DNA from: Loktanella sp. SALINAS62
Lineage (GTDB): Bacteria > Pseudomonadota > Alphaproteobacteria > Rhodobacterales > Rhodobacteraceae
NCBI RefSeq assembly: GCF_018263905.1
Contig: NZ_JAAFZU010000008.1
Coordinates: forward strand, 72,518-136,517
Length of the DNA: 64,000 nt
Direction: 5' to 3'
Part shown: positions 39,291-48,063 of the stretch, one piece after another
Position numbering within the stretch: position 1 is the stretch's first letter
Layout: each line of letters starts with the position of its first letter
Notes under the pieces: model-generated
The model's database searches: none
What the model was told of the DNA's origin: nothing
Seen by the model: only the letters and a program-made list of their open reading frames with translations
Position numbers and translations under genes: made by a program

Positions 39291-39404
39291 ATGGGGGTCC
39301 TATCTGGTCAGGTAACGCTACGCCCAAAGCGGCAGCACTGGCAATCGTTCTTGACCTGCGTGAAGCGGTCTGGAACGGTCAACAGGCAACCGGGAGGTAC
39401 TATC

Positions 39405-39839
39405 ATGCTTGTTCAACAGATACTTAAATCGAAAGCGTCGCAGGATATGTTCTGGGTCAGTCCTGACAGCAGCGTCGCTGACGCGGCAAAGGTGATGTCC
39501 GAAAACCGGATCGGCACTGTTGTGGTGTCGACCGATGGCAAGACGCTGATGGGAATTCTGTCGGAACGCGATATCGTGCGCGAAATCGGCAAGCGCGGCA
39601 CGGGCTGTCTGACAGACCGTGTGGACAGCATGATGACCGACACGATCACGACCTGTACCATGCGCGACAATGCCGATCAGGTGCTGACCCTGATGACCGA
39701 AGGCCGGTTCCGGCACTTGCCCGTGATGGATAACGACAGCATGATCGGGTTGATTTCCATCGGGGATGTCGTCAAAGCGCGACTGTCCCAGCTGTCGATG
39801 GAAAAAGACGCGCTGGAAGGCATGATCAAAGGCTACTGA
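39405..39839 (+). CDS. CBS-domain protein
   Basis: A 144-residue protein made of two CBS motifs (about residues 8-65 and 75-135), forming one Bateman module that usually binds adenosine nucleotides or SAM. It has no attached catalytic domain. The start at 39405 has GGGAGGT upstream. Stand-alone CBS proteins often act as energy sensors on partner enzymes or channels. It precedes coaD by about 40 bp and may be co-transcribed. Confidence 0.9.
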   Translation: MLVQQILKSKASQDMFWVSPDSSVADAAKVMSENRIGTVVVSTDGKTLMGILSERDIVREIGKRGTGCLTDRVDSMMTDTITTCTMRDNADQVLTLMTEGRFRHLPVMDNDSMIGLISIGDVVKARLSQLSMEKDALEGMIKGY

Positions 39840-39879
39840 CGGCCCGAAACGCGAAAACCACCAAAGACAAGAGGTGCCG

Positions 39880-40374
39880 ATGCGCACAGGACTTTACCCC
39901 GGCACCTTTGACCCGGTGACGCATGGGCACATAGATATCGTGCGGCGCGCCTGTTCGCTGGTGGACAGGTTGTTCATCGGTGTGGCGATCAACCGCGACA
40001 AGGGGCCGTTGTTCGATCTGAACGAACGGGTCGAAATGATCCGGTCAGAAGTCGTCCCGTTGGGCAAGCCGCTGGGCACCGAAATCATTGTGCATCCGTT
40101 TGAAAACCTGCTGATCCACTGCGCGCGTGATGTGGGCGCGGGGGTCATCATCCGGGGTTTGCGGGCCGTGGCCGATTTTGAATACGAATTTCAGATGGTC
40201 GGCATGAACCGCAGTCTGGATAACAGCATCGAGACGGTTTTCCTGATGGCCGACGCCAAAAATCAGGCCATCGCCAGCAAGCTGGTCAAGGAAATCGCAA
40301 GGTTGGGCGGCGACGTTTCCAAATTCGTCACACCCGCCGTCGAACAGGCATTGAAACGCAAGCTGACGGACTGA
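39880..40374 (+). CDS. coaD: Phosphopantetheine adenylyltransferase
   Basis: The 164-residue CoaD joins ATP and 4'-phosphopantetheine to dephospho-CoA, the penultimate step of CoA synthesis. The nucleotidyltransferase motif THGHIDIV (around residues 14-21) follows YPGTFDPV, and the C-terminal ATP-binding region resembles the ISSTxxR block with changes. The ATG at 39880 is preferred over the GTG two codons earlier because GAGG lies ahead of it. Length is typical. Confidence 0.95.
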   Translation: MRTGLYPGTFDPVTHGHIDIVRRACSLVDRLFIGVAINRDKGPLFDLNERVEMIRSEVVPLGKPLGTEIIVHPFENLLIHCARDVGAGVIIRGLRAVADFEYEFQMVGMNRSLDNSIETVFLMADAKNQAIASKLVKEIARLGGDVSKFVTPAVEQALKRKLTD

Positions 40375-40405
40375 GTGCGCGTTTCGGATTCAGCGGCCTG
40401 TCTGT

Positions 40406-40442
40406 AAAAAGGGCGGCATCCGGGTTTTCCCGCATGCCGCCC
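40406..40442 (-). terminator. Terminator of the DUF1127-like gene
   Basis: A 9-bp outer stem (40411-40419, 40434-40442) and a 4-bp inner stem enclose a 4-base loop. On the minus strand it is followed by five T. It ends about 30 bp after the small minus-strand gene and may also stop coaD read-through. Confidence 0.85.
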
Positions 40443-40473
40443 ATTATGCCAATCAGGTGCCGTGGTGCTGCGG

Positions 40474-40632
40474 TCAGCCGTAGACGGCGTGACGTGCGAT
40501 GCGGTCGGCGTCCTGACGGTCGATATCCAGATCCAGTGCCACATCAAGCGGCATGGATTCGATTTCCTTGCGGGTCTTGTAATAGACTGCACGCTTGTGG
40601 AGCGTGGTGCGAATGGAATCGATCAGGGTCAT
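40474..40632 (-). CDS. DUF1127-like small protein
   Basis: A 52-residue basic protein beginning MTLIDSIRTTLHKRA. Its second half (ESMPLDVALDLDIDRQDADRIA) fits the DUF1127 pattern, in which a leucine/aspartate helix is followed by an I-x-R-x-D-x-x-x-I-A motif. A strong AAAGGAG lies ahead of the ATG, and a terminator follows. DUF1127 proteins in alphaproteobacteria are linked to stress responses, phosphate and RNA turnover. It is short and easily missed by gene callers. Confidence 0.8.
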   Translation of the reverse strand: MTLIDSIRTTLHKRAVYYKTRKEIESMPLDVALDLDIDRQDADRIARHAVYG

Positions 40633-40740
40633 GGTAGCTCCTTTCCAAGGGCTGTTGCGTTGACCCCAACCTAGTTATGCTGCAGCGCAGCACAACACAC
40701 ATATCCACAAGGCAGCCTTGCACCGCGTGCAGGGCAATCG

Positions 40741-41139
40741 TCATGATTTTGTCACATTTTCCGGCACGTTGACGAAATCCCAAGCGGCTTCCTCGTCCGC
40801 TGCGGCAAAGGTTTTCGCATCCACAGGGATCAGTTTGCTGAAGAAGGATATCATCTTTTCTGCAGTGTCCGGCGCACCGACGGTCGCATAGCGATGCACG
40901 TTCGTCAGGCTACGGACCTGCGCGCCGATACCCGACAGCCCGGTGTTCGGCACGTCAGAGGCTTTGAAATCCGTGAACCGGATCAGGATGTTGACCTTGT
41001 CGTCATGTTCACTGAACGCGGTGTTCATCATGTCAGCCATCTGGGCCATGCCTGCGTCGTCCAATGCGGTCGTCACTTCGAAGGCATAGACAAACGGATG
41101 GTCGGTCGGAAGCGGCACAAGGCCGTGTATGGCAGTCAT
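40741..41139 (-). CDS. STAS/SpoIIAA-like protein
   Basis: A 132-residue protein of the SpoIIAA-like (DUF3478) group. A mixed alpha/beta domain contains the segment YAFEVTTALDDAGMAQMADMMNTAF and a core strand IRFTDFKA. Family members bind lipophilic ligands and lack the phosphorylatable serine of true SpoIIAA. The start at 41139 is chosen because the domain begins there; an upstream in-frame start adds 31 residues with no family match. It is downstream of gap1 with a terminator between. Confidence 0.78.
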   Translation of the reverse strand: MTAIHGLVPLPTDHPFVYAFEVTTALDDAGMAQMADMMNTAFSEHDDKVNILIRFTDFKASDVPNTGLSGIGAQVRSLTNVHRYATVGAPDTAEKMISFFSKLIPVDAKTFAAADEEAAWDFVNVPENVTKS

Positions 41140-41191
41140 CGGGTCACCTTTGATTGCGTTGGGTCTGTGGGGGATGGTGTGCCGGACGCAG

Positions 41192-41230
41192 AAAACGTCA
41201 ACGGGCCGCCCCGTGATGGGACGACCCGTC
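41192..41230 (-). terminator. Terminator of gap1
   Basis: An 11-bp imperfect stem (with G-U pairs) at 41201-41230 is followed on the minus strand by TGACGTTTTC. It lies just after the gap1 stop. Confidence 0.7.
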
Positions 41231-41250
41231 ATTGTCGCACGAAATGGATG

Positions 41251-42252
41251 TTACAGGAACTTGCCCATGGCGACGGCGGTATCGCTCATCCGGTTGGAAA
41301 AGCCCCATTCGTTGTCATACCACGTCAGGATGCGGACCATGTTGCCTGCCAGAACCTTTGTCTGGTCCATGTGGAACGTGGAGGAATGCGGATCGTGGTT
41401 GAAATCGATGCTGACCATCGGCAGGTCGGTATAGGCCAGAACGCCTTTCATCGGGCCGTCTGCGGCCGCACGGATCGCATCGTTGATTTCTTCGACAGTG
41501 GTGTCGCGGCTGGCTTCGAACGTCAGATCGACCACGGACACGTTGGGCGTCGGCACGCGGATCGCGACGCCGTCGAGCTTGCCGTTCAGTTCGGGCAGTA
41601 CCAGACCGACAGCCTTGGCTGCACCGGTCGATGTCGGGATCATCGACAGGGCTGCGGCGCGGGCGCGGTACAGATCCTTGTGCATCGTGTCCAGCGTCGG
41701 CTGGTCACCTGTGTAGCTGTGGATCGTCGTCATGAATCCCTTGTTGATGCCGACGGCATCGTTCAGCACCTTGGCCACGGGTGACAGACAGTTGGTGGTG
41801 CAGGACGCGTTCGATACGATGATATCGTCGGCCGTCAGTGTGTCGTGGTTGACGCCGTAGACGATGGTCTTGTCCGCATCGGTGCCGGGGGCAGAGATCA
41901 GCACGCGGCTGGACCCGTTTTGAAGATGCGCCTGACATTTTTCCTTGCTGGTGAAAATGCCGGTGCATTCCATCACGATATCCACATCCGACCACGGCAG
42001 ATCGGCAGGGTCGCGCATCGCGGTGACGCGGATCGGGCCACGTCCGACGTCGATCGTGTCTTCTGTCGTGGTGACTGTCGCGGGGAAACGTCCATGAACG
42101 CTGTCGAACCGCAACAGGTGCGCATTGGTTTCGACCGGGCCCAGATCGTTGATCGCGATGACTTCGATATCGGTGCGGCCGGATTCGATGATGGACCGCA
42201 AGATGTTGCGACCAATCCGTCCAAATCCGTTGATTGCGACTTTCACAGCCAT
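41251..42252 (-). CDS. gap: Glyceraldehyde-3-phosphate dehydrogenase, NAD-type (paralogue 1)
   Basis: A 333-residue type I GAPDH. The Rossmann motif GFGRIGR lies at residues 9-15, Asp36 in AINDLG is the residue linked to NAD preference, and the catalytic cysteine is Cys151 (SCTTNCL). It oxidises glyceraldehyde 3-phosphate in glycolysis, or the reverse in gluconeogenesis. A second GAPDH gene lies upstream on the same strand, with a 47-residue membrane protein gene between them. A LacI-type operator-like site precedes it. Confidence 0.95.
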   Translation of the reverse strand: MAVKVAINGFGRIGRNILRSIIESGRTDIEVIAINDLGPVETNAHLLRFDSVHGRFPATVTTTEDTIDVGRGPIRVTAMRDPADLPWSDVDIVMECTGIFTSKEKCQAHLQNGSSRVLISAPGTDADKTIVYGVNHDTLTADDIIVSNASCTTNCLSPVAKVLNDAVGINKGFMTTIHSYTGDQPTLDTMHKDLYRARAAALSMIPTSTGAAKAVGLVLPELNGKLDGVAIRVPTPNVSVVDLTFEASRDTTVEEINDAIRAAADGPMKGVLAYTDLPMVSIDFNHDPHSSTFHMDQTKVLAGNMVRILTWYDNEWGFSNRMSDTAVAMGKFL

Positions 42253-42296
42253 GAGGGGGACTCCGTTTGCATGAGGTGCGCCAGCGACGGCGACGC

Positions 42297-42310
42297 AGTT
42301 AGCGCAAACA
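42297..42310. promoter_or_regulatory. LacI-type operator-like site upstream of gap1
   Basis: On the minus strand this reads TGTTTGCGCTAACT, a near-palindrome with central GCGC that matches TGTTA-NCGN-TAACA at most positions. It lies 45 bp before the gap1 start. The form resembles sites of LacI-family regulators of central carbon metabolism such as CceR of Rhodobacter; the link is inference. Confidence 0.45.
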
Positions 42311-42361
42311 TTGTCTTTTTTGGCGAAAGGTCAACCGTTGCCGGCAACAATTCGGGGTCGG

Positions 42362-42505
42362 CTACCGCCAGAATGCCAGCCAATGCAAAAGATCTGCGAA
42401 TTTGCGCGCCATGAAAATCGGTGCATCCAGCTGCAACACAAAATGATCCAACGCGAAAAACGCGGCAATAAAGACCAGTAATCCGATGGCGACGGCGTTG
42501 CTCAT
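42362..42505 (-). CDS. 47-residue single-span membrane protein between the gap genes
   Basis: A short frame encoding MSNAVAIGLLVFIAAFF (one membrane span, about residues 4-21) and a C-terminal half with Asp, Phe and Trp (HWLAFWR end). It has no recognised domain. It lies on the same strand as both GAPDH genes, about 57 bp after gap2. No good Shine-Dalgarno sequence was seen. Its composition is protein-like rather than random, and Rhodobacterales often carry such a frame here, from memory. Confidence 0.6.
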   Translation of the reverse strand: MSNAVAIGLLVFIAAFFALDHFVLQLDAPIFMARKFADLLHWLAFWR

Positions 42506-42561
42506 GTGCGTTGTGGTAGCGCCCGGCGCGGGTCAGGTAAAGCGTCTGACCCGTGCATGGT

Positions 42562-43563
42562 TCAGTTCAGCCGGCCCAGTGTCGCGGCCACATCGGCCAT
42601 GCGCGCGGAAAAACCCCATTCGTTGTCGTACCACGCCAGCACACGCACGGTCCGGCCGCCAACCACCTTTGTCTGGTCGGGGGCCACGGTGCAGCTTTCG
42701 GTGGTGTGGTTGAAATCGATGCTGACCTTGGCTTCGGCATCATAGGCCATGACGCCCAGCAGCGCACCGCCGGCGGCGTCTTGCAGGATCATGTTGATTT
42801 CGGCCACGCTGGTCTGGCGGTCCGCCTCGAACGTCAGATCGACAGCAGACACGTTGGGGGTTGGCACGCGGATCGCACTGCCGTCCAGTTTGCCCGCCAT
42901 TTCCGGCAGCACGTCGGCGAGTGCCTTGGCGGCACCCGTCGATGTCGGGATCATCGCCAGCGCGGCGGCGCGGGCGCGGTACAGATCATCGTGTCGCCGG
43001 TCCAACGTGGGCTGATCACCGGTGTAGCTGTGGATCGTCGTCATGATGCCGCGTGCGATGCCCACGGTATCGTTCAGCGTCTTGACCAGCGGGGCCAGAC
43101 AATTCGTCGTACAGGACCCGTTTGAAATCATCCGATCACCACCCGACAGGTCGCGGTGGTTCACACCGTAGACGACCGTGCGATCAACGTTGGTGGCCGG
43201 GGCAGAGATCAGGACCTTTTTCGCGCCGCGGTCCAGATGGATCGCTGCCTTGTGGCCATCGTTGAACTTGCCGGTGCATTCCAGCACGACGTCAACGCCG
43301 GACCAATCCAACTGGGCCGGATCATAGGTCGACATGACGGTGATCGGTCCGGTGCCGACGTCCAGCGTGTTGCCGCTGACGGTCACCGGGCGGGCGAAAC
43401 GGCCATGCACACTGTCATATTTCATCAGGTGGGCGTTCGTGGCGATGGGACCGGTGGCATTGATCCGTGTGACCCGAACGTCGTCGCGCAGGGTTTCAGC
43501 GATATGCCCCAGCGTGCAACGGCCGATGCGGCCGAAGCCATTGATCCCAAGCGTGACGGTCAT
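42562..43563 (-). CDS. Glyceraldehyde-3-phosphate dehydrogenase, NAD(P)-type (paralogue 2)
   Basis: The 333-residue GAPDH aligns end to end with the adjacent paralogue. The Rossmann motif GFGRIGR is at 9-15 and Cys151 (SCTTNCL) is retained. The NAD-specificity position is Ala36 (INATG) instead of Asp, as in NADP-using GapB-type enzymes. This suggests an anabolic or NADPH-linked role beside the NAD-type gap1. Three operator-like palindromes lie upstream. Confidence 0.93.
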   Translation of the reverse strand: MTVTLGINGFGRIGRCTLGHIAETLRDDVRVTRINATGPIATNAHLMKYDSVHGRFARPVTVSGNTLDVGTGPITVMSTYDPAQLDWSGVDVVLECTGKFNDGHKAAIHLDRGAKKVLISAPATNVDRTVVYGVNHRDLSGGDRMISNGSCTTNCLAPLVKTLNDTVGIARGIMTTIHSYTGDQPTLDRRHDDLYRARAAALAMIPTSTGAAKALADVLPEMAGKLDGSAIRVPTPNVSAVDLTFEADRQTSVAEINMILQDAAGGALLGVMAYDAEAKVSIDFNHTTESCTVAPDQTKVVGGRTVRVLAWYDNEWGFSARMADVAATLGRLN

Positions 43564-43647
43564 GACGGTATCCTATGGTATGCATGTCGCTGGTCGGCTT
43601 AGGGTAAATATGGGGCAGGACAAAGCAAAAATACATCCAAAACAGTA

Positions 43648-43687
43648 TGATAACGGTAACGGGCGCCGGTTATCGCTAACCGTTAGC
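43648..43687. promoter_or_regulatory. Cluster of LacI-type operator-like palindromes upstream of gap2
   Basis: The cluster holds GGTTATCGCTAACC (43668-43681), a perfect-arm palindrome with central CG, overlapping GCTAAC-C-GTTAGC (43675-43687), and a weaker copy TGATAACGGTAACG (43648-43661). It sits between gap2 and the divergent DUF808 gene, so it may act on either. The architecture is that of LacI/GalR operators; the binding protein is unknown. Confidence 0.55.
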
Positions 43688-43757
43688 GCCCTCAGTTACA
43701 GGGTTGTAGTGGCGCAGCGGTGCGCTAGGTTCGTGGCGACGTTTGAAAGGATTGAAC

Positions 43758-44705
43758 ATGAGCGGACTATTGGCGCTGCTGGATGATGTGGCCGCTATTG
43801 CAAAGGTTGCCGCAGCCAGCGTGGACGATGTGATCGGACAAGCAACAAAAGCCGGGGCAAAGGCCGCAGGTGCCGTGATCGACGATGCCGCCGTCAGTCC
43901 AAAGTACGTGCAAGGGTTCGCGCCCGCCCGAGAGCTGCCCATTGTCGGCAAAATCGCTTGGGGTTCGATCCGGAACAAGGTGCTGATCCTGTTGCCGCTG
44001 GCCCTGCTGTTGTCAGTCTTTGCGCCGTGGTTGATCCCGCCGCTTTTGATGCTGGGTGGCGGCTATCTGTGTTACGAGGGCGCTGAAAAGATTGTCCACG
44101 CCTTCGGCCACAAGGACCCGCATTCAAAAGCGTCCGGCGACCCCGCGCATCTGGAAGAAGAAAAGGTAAAGGGCGCGATCAAGACGGATTTCATCCTGTC
44201 CGCCGAAATCATGACAATCGCCTTGGCGGCCATTGAAACCGACAGTTTGTGGATGCGGGCGCTAGTGCTGCTGGTCGTGGCGATCGGCATCACGGCCGTC
44301 GTTTACGGTGCCGTGGCGCTGATCGTCAAAGCAGACGACGTCGGCCTGTTCATGGCGAAAAGCGGCAATCTGGGCCTTACGCGCATGGTGGGACGTGGTG
44401 TCGTGGCCGGCATGCCGAAATTTCTGTTTGTGCTGACATGGGTGGGCACCGCCGCGATGTTGTGGGTCGGAGGGCAGATCATTGTTCACGCGCTTGGCCA
44501 GTTGGGCTGGCATGGGCCAGAAGACCTGATTCACGGCTGGGCCGTGGCGGCCAGTGCCGGTGTCGCCGATGGTTGGCAGGGCATTGTCGCATGGGTCGTA
44601 ACGGCGGGCAGTGACGGTATCCTGGGCTTTTTCATCGGGTTGGCGCTGATTCCCGTCGTGGCAAAGGTCATCAAACCCATCACCGCCGCCGTCCTGCCAG
44701 CGTGA
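43758..44705 (+). CDS. DUF808 (YedI-like) membrane protein
   Basis: A 315-residue inner-membrane protein of the DUF808/YedI family. The start MSGLLALLDDVAAIAKVAAASVDDV and the VQGFAPARELPIV segment are family hallmarks, followed by about six to seven spans. The function of the family is unknown. GAAAGG precedes the ATG at 43758. It overlaps the DoxX-like gene by 4 bp (GTGA), so the two are coupled. Confidence 0.9.
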   Translation: MSGLLALLDDVAAIAKVAAASVDDVIGQATKAGAKAAGAVIDDAAVSPKYVQGFAPARELPIVGKIAWGSIRNKVLILLPLALLLSVFAPWLIPPLLMLGGGYLCYEGAEKIVHAFGHKDPHSKASGDPAHLEEEKVKGAIKTDFILSAEIMTIALAAIETDSLWMRALVLLVVAIGITAVVYGAVALIVKADDVGLFMAKSGNLGLTRMVGRGVVAGMPKFLFVLTWVGTAAMLWVGGQIIVHALGQLGWHGPEDLIHGWAVAASAGVADGWQGIVAWVVTAGSDGILGFFIGLALIPVVAKVIKPITAAVLPA

Positions 44706-45091
44706 GGGATGCCGCGCTGTTCATAGCCCGGTTTCTGATCGGGTTCCTGATGATTGGCGGTGCGGTCAACAAAGCGGTCGGCCCTGACGGTGCCAGTGCG
44801 TTGCTGACGGGGGGTGGCTTGCCACAGGCATTGGTCTGGCCCGCGCTGGCATTCAACGTGGTCACCGGGATGGCGCTTTGGCTGGGGATCGGTGTGCGGT
44901 CTGTCGCGGTGATTGTGGCCGGCTATTGCGCCCTGACCAGTTTTTTCCATCTGTCGATCTACCTGTCGCAAGACGATGCGTGGCAATTGACGATCTTTGT
45001 GAAAAACTGGTCAGTGGCGGGTGGCTGTCTTGCACTGTCTGTTGCGGGATCTGGCGCGTGGGCACTGCGGCGGGATCATGGCTTTGCGTGA
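44702..45091 (+). CDS. DoxX-like small membrane protein
   Basis: A 129-residue protein with about four membrane spans and the DoxX-type opening ALFIARFLIGFLMIGGAVNKAVGPDG. DoxX-like proteins are thought to interact with quinones or support redox reactions; the biochemical role is unclear. The GTG start overlaps the DUF808 gene, and the 3' end overlaps the ion-channel start by 14 bp. Confidence 0.82.
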   Translation: MRDAALFIARFLIGFLMIGGAVNKAVGPDGASALLTGGGLPQALVWPALAFNVVTGMALWLGIGVRSVAVIVAGYCALTSFFHLSIYLSQDDAWQLTIFVKNWSVAGGCLALSVAGSGAWALRRDHGFA

Positions 45092-45845
45092 AAAACTTCG
45101 AGAATTATACAAAGGCGACAGCGACACCGCGATCGCGTTTCGTTATGGGTTGCTGGCGTTTGATCTGGTCACACTGGTCTATGTGATCGTCACGTCGTTT
45201 TTTGTGACGCAAACGTGGATGTTCGTGTTTGACGTCGTGTTCGGCGTTCTGATCTTGATCGATTTCTGCATCCGCGCCTGGCTGTCGAACGACTGGAAAC
45301 GGGCGCTGACCCGGCTTTCAACCTGGGCGGACATTATTGCGGTCATCGGTTTTCTGGGGCCGATCTTTGCCCAAGGGCTTGGGTTCTTGCGTGTTCTGCG
45401 GACGCTGCGGCTGCTGAAAAGCTATGAAACGATGCGACGCCTGCGGCACGATTCCGCATATTTCCGCAAGAACGAAGAAGTGTTCATGGCGACCGTGAAT
45501 TTGGGCGTTTTTCTATTCGTCATGACGGGGCTGTTTTATGCGTCGCAGGTGCAGGTCAATGATGCGGTGCGCAACTACGCCGACGCGTTCTATTTTACCG
45601 TGTCCACGCTGACGACCACCGGTTATGGCGATATCGTTGCCGAAGGGTGGTGGGGGCGCCTGCTGGCCGTGGTGGCGATGATTTTCGGTGTGACGCTGTT
45701 TTTACAACTGGCCCGCGTATTGTTCCGCCCGAACAAGGTCAGGTTCGAATGCTATGAATGCGGTCTGCAAAAGCATGATCGCGATGCCAGCCATTGCAAG
45801 CATTGCGGCACGGTTGTTCACATCGAAACAGGCGGCGCTGTCTGA
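45078..45845 (+). CDS. Voltage-gated-type potassium channel with zinc-ribbon tail
   Basis: A 255-residue protein with six membrane spans and a pore. The fourth-span-like segment FLRVLRTLRLLKSYETMRRLRH carries regularly spaced arginines (voltage-sensor-like). The pore has TLTTTGYGDI, the potassium selectivity filter. The C-terminus has two CxxC pairs (CYECG and CKHCG) forming a zinc ribbon, uncommon in channels. The start at 45078 avoids a poor N-terminal extension. It is the last gene of the DUF808/DoxX operon. Confidence 0.9.
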   Translation: MALREKLRELYKGDSDTAIAFRYGLLAFDLVTLVYVIVTSFFVTQTWMFVFDVVFGVLILIDFCIRAWLSNDWKRALTRLSTWADIIAVIGFLGPIFAQGLGFLRVLRTLRLLKSYETMRRLRHDSAYFRKNEEVFMATVNLGVFLFVMTGLFYASQVQVNDAVRNYADAFYFTVSTLTTTGYGDIVAEGWWGRLLAVVAMIFGVTLFLQLARVLFRPNKVRFECYECGLQKHDRDASHCKHCGTVVHIETGGAV

Positions 45846-45862
45846 TCCGGCGTGAACGTCAA

Positions 45863-45892
45863 GGGCAGGGCGGTCAGTCGGCCACCCTGCCC
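45863..45892. terminator. Bidirectional hairpin between channel and tkt genes
   Basis: The 8-bp stem GGGCAGGG/CCCTGCCC (45863-45870, 45885-45892) sits between two convergent genes. The 14-base loop region pairs further (CGGTC/GGCC-type). It has no long T-run. Confidence 0.6.
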
Positions 45893-45897
45893 AATGA

Positions 45898-47913
45898 TTA
45901 CAGCAAATCGCGTGCGGCGCTGGCCACGGCTTTGGACGTGATACCAAAGTGTTCGAACAGCTCCTCTGCGGGGGCAGAGGCGCCAAACCCGGTCATACCG
46001 ACAAAGGCCGCTTTCTTCGCAGATCCGCGTTCGCCCATCAGGATCATATCCCAGGACTGGCGCACGCCTGCTTCGACCGCGACGCGGACCGGACCAGCGG
46101 GCAAAACGCGGCGGCGATACGCTTCGTCCTGCTGCATGAACAATTCCATGCAGGGCATGGACACGACGCGGGTGCCGATGCCTTCGGCCTGCAATGCGTC
46201 GCGCGCTTCCATGGCCAGATGCACTTCGGACCCGGTGGCGATCAGGATCACGCTGCGCTTGCCCGTCGCTTCGGCCAGCACGTAACCGCCCTGCGCGCTC
46301 AGGTTCTTGGTTTTGTGTTCCTTGCGGACCGCCGGCAGGTTCTGCCGCGACAGGGCCAGCACCGACGGGCAGTCCAGATCGGTCAGCGCCAATTCCCATG
46401 CTTCTGCGGTTTCCACGGTGTCTGCGGGGCGGAACACCTTGTAATTCGGTGTCGCGCGCAGCATCGACAGGTGTTCGACTGGCTGGTGCGTCGGGCCGTC
46501 TTCGCCCAGACCGATGCTGTCGTGGGTCATCACATAGACAGTCGGCACCGACATCAGGCCCGACAGACGCATCGCGCCACGGGCATAGTCGGTGAAACAC
46601 ATGAAAGTGCCGCCATAAGGCCGCACACCGCCGTGCAGCACCATGCCGTTCATCGCCGCGGCCATGCCGTGTTCGCGGATGCCGAAATGGATATAGCGAC
46701 CCTTGCGGTTGTCGGGGCCGAACACGCCCATATCCGACGATTTGGTATTGTTTGATCCGGTCAGGTCGGCCGATCCACCCATCGTTTCGGGCATGATCGG
46801 ATTGATGACTTCCAGCACGTTTTCTGACGCCTTGCGCGTGGCGACGTTCGGCAAGGATTCGACCGCCTGCTTTTTGAACGCCCGGATGGTCGAGGACAGT
46901 TTTTTTGGTGCGTCCAGATCGTAGGTCCGCTTGAATTCGCGCTGCTTCGATTCCGACAGCGTGGCGAACCGTTCTTGCCATGCGCTGTGTGCCGCGCGGC
47001 CACGTTCTGCGGTGGCTTCCCACTGGGATTTGACATCGTCGGGAATTTCGAACGGACCATAGTGCCAGTCGTAGCGTTCCTTTGCATCGCTCAATTGCTG
47101 GGGATCGGTCAGTGCGCCGTGACCTTTTGACGTGCCCTGCGCCGCGTGACCCAGCGCGATATGTGTCTTGCACGCGATCATTGATGGACGCTTGTCTTTC
47201 TTGGCGGCGGTGATGGCCGCGTCGATGGCTTCGGGATCGTGTCCGTCGATTGCCTGAACGTGCCATCCCGACGCTTCAAAACGGGCACATTGGTCGGTGG
47301 TGTCCGCCAGCCCGACGTGTCCGTCGATGGTGATGTCGTTGTTGTCGAACAAAACGATCAGATGGCCCAGCTTTTGCATGCCCGCCAGCCCGATTGCTTC
47401 TTGGCTGATGCCTTCCATCAGGCAACCGTCGCCCGCCAGAACATAGGTGTAGTGATTGCTGATCTTTTCACCCCAGACGGCGCGCTGGTGTTCTTCGGCG
47501 ATGGCAAAACCCACGGAATTCGCGATGCCCTGACCCAGCGGACCGGTCGTGACTTCGATTCCGCGCCCATGACCGTATTCAGGGTGTCCTGCGGTGCGTG
47601 ATCCCCACTGGCGGAAATTCTTGATCTGCTCCAGAGGGAAATCTTCGTAGCCCGTCAGATACAGCAACGCATACAGCAGCATCGATCCGTGTCCTGCCGA
47701 CAGGATGAAACGGTCGCGGTCGGACCAAAGCGGGGCAGCGGGGTCGAAATTCAGGTGCTTTTCATAAAGAACCGTCGCCACGTCGGCCATGCCCATCGGC
47801 ATGCCGGAATGGCCGGAGTTTGCGGCAGCGACGGCATCCAGTGTCAGCGCGCGGATTGCGGCGGCTTTTTGCCAATGCGCGGGATGTTTGGTTTTCAGGT
47901 CTTCGATGTCCAT
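45898..47913 (-). CDS. tkt: Transketolase
   Basis: The 671-residue TPP enzyme moves two-carbon units between sugar phosphates in the pentose phosphate and Calvin cycles. The TPP motif [13 protein letters not shown]...N DITI is in the N-terminal domain, with the substrate His in SGHSGMPMG and HGSMLLY. The middle domain carries the Glu of [14 protein letters not shown], and the C-terminal domain ends with VASAARDLL. It is monocistronic on the minus strand. The promoter lies in the 150-bp gap before the divergent coiled-coil gene. Confidence 0.96.
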   Translation of the reverse strand: MDIEDLKTKHPAHWQKAAAIRALTLDAVAAANSGHSGMPMGMADVATVLYEKHLNFDPAAPLWSDRDRFILSAGHGSMLLYALLYLTGYEDFPLEQIKNFRQWGSRTAGHPEYGHGRGIEVTTGPLGQGIANSVGFAIAEEHQRAVWGEKISNHYTYVLAGDGCLMEGISQEAIGLAGMQKLGHLIVLFDNNDITIDGHVGLADTTDQCARFEASGWHVQAIDGHDPEAIDAAITAAKKDKRPSMIACKTHIALGHAAQGTSKGHGALTDPQQLSDAKERYDWHYGPFEIPDDVKSQWEATAERGRAAHSAWQERFATLSESKQREFKRTYDLDAPKKLSSTIRAFKKQAVESLPNVATRKASENVLEVINPIMPETMGGSADLTGSNNTKSSDMGVFGPDNRKGRYIHFGIREHGMAAAMNGMVLHGGVRPYGGTFMCFTDYARGAMRLSGLMSVPTVYVMTHDSIGLGEDGPTHQPVEHLSMLRATPNYKVFRPADTVETAEAWELALTDLDCPSVLALSRQNLPAVRKEHKTKNLSAQGGYVLAEATGKRSVILIATGSEVHLAMEARDALQAEGIGTRVVSMPCMELFMQQDEAYRRRVLPAGPVRVAVEAGVRQSWDMILMGERGSAKKAAFVGMTGFGASAPAEELFEHFGITSKAVASAARDLL

Positions 47914-48063
47914 GGGTCGGTTCCTGTCGGGTGCAATGTTCAGTGGCCTGTGTCATACCAGCCAAGGCGGTCAGTTCAAGCGTGCCATTTGTGCGCCTTG
48001 GGCCTTTGACATAGGGTTTGCGGGTAGGCAAAGACGAATCGTGCGGAAGGGATCTTTGACGCG

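Noticed and set aside
39351..39382. TTGACC...GGTCAA inverted repeat before the CBS gene
   Set aside because: The arms are only 6 bp with a 20-bp spacer, and it is not an FNR form; too weak to call.
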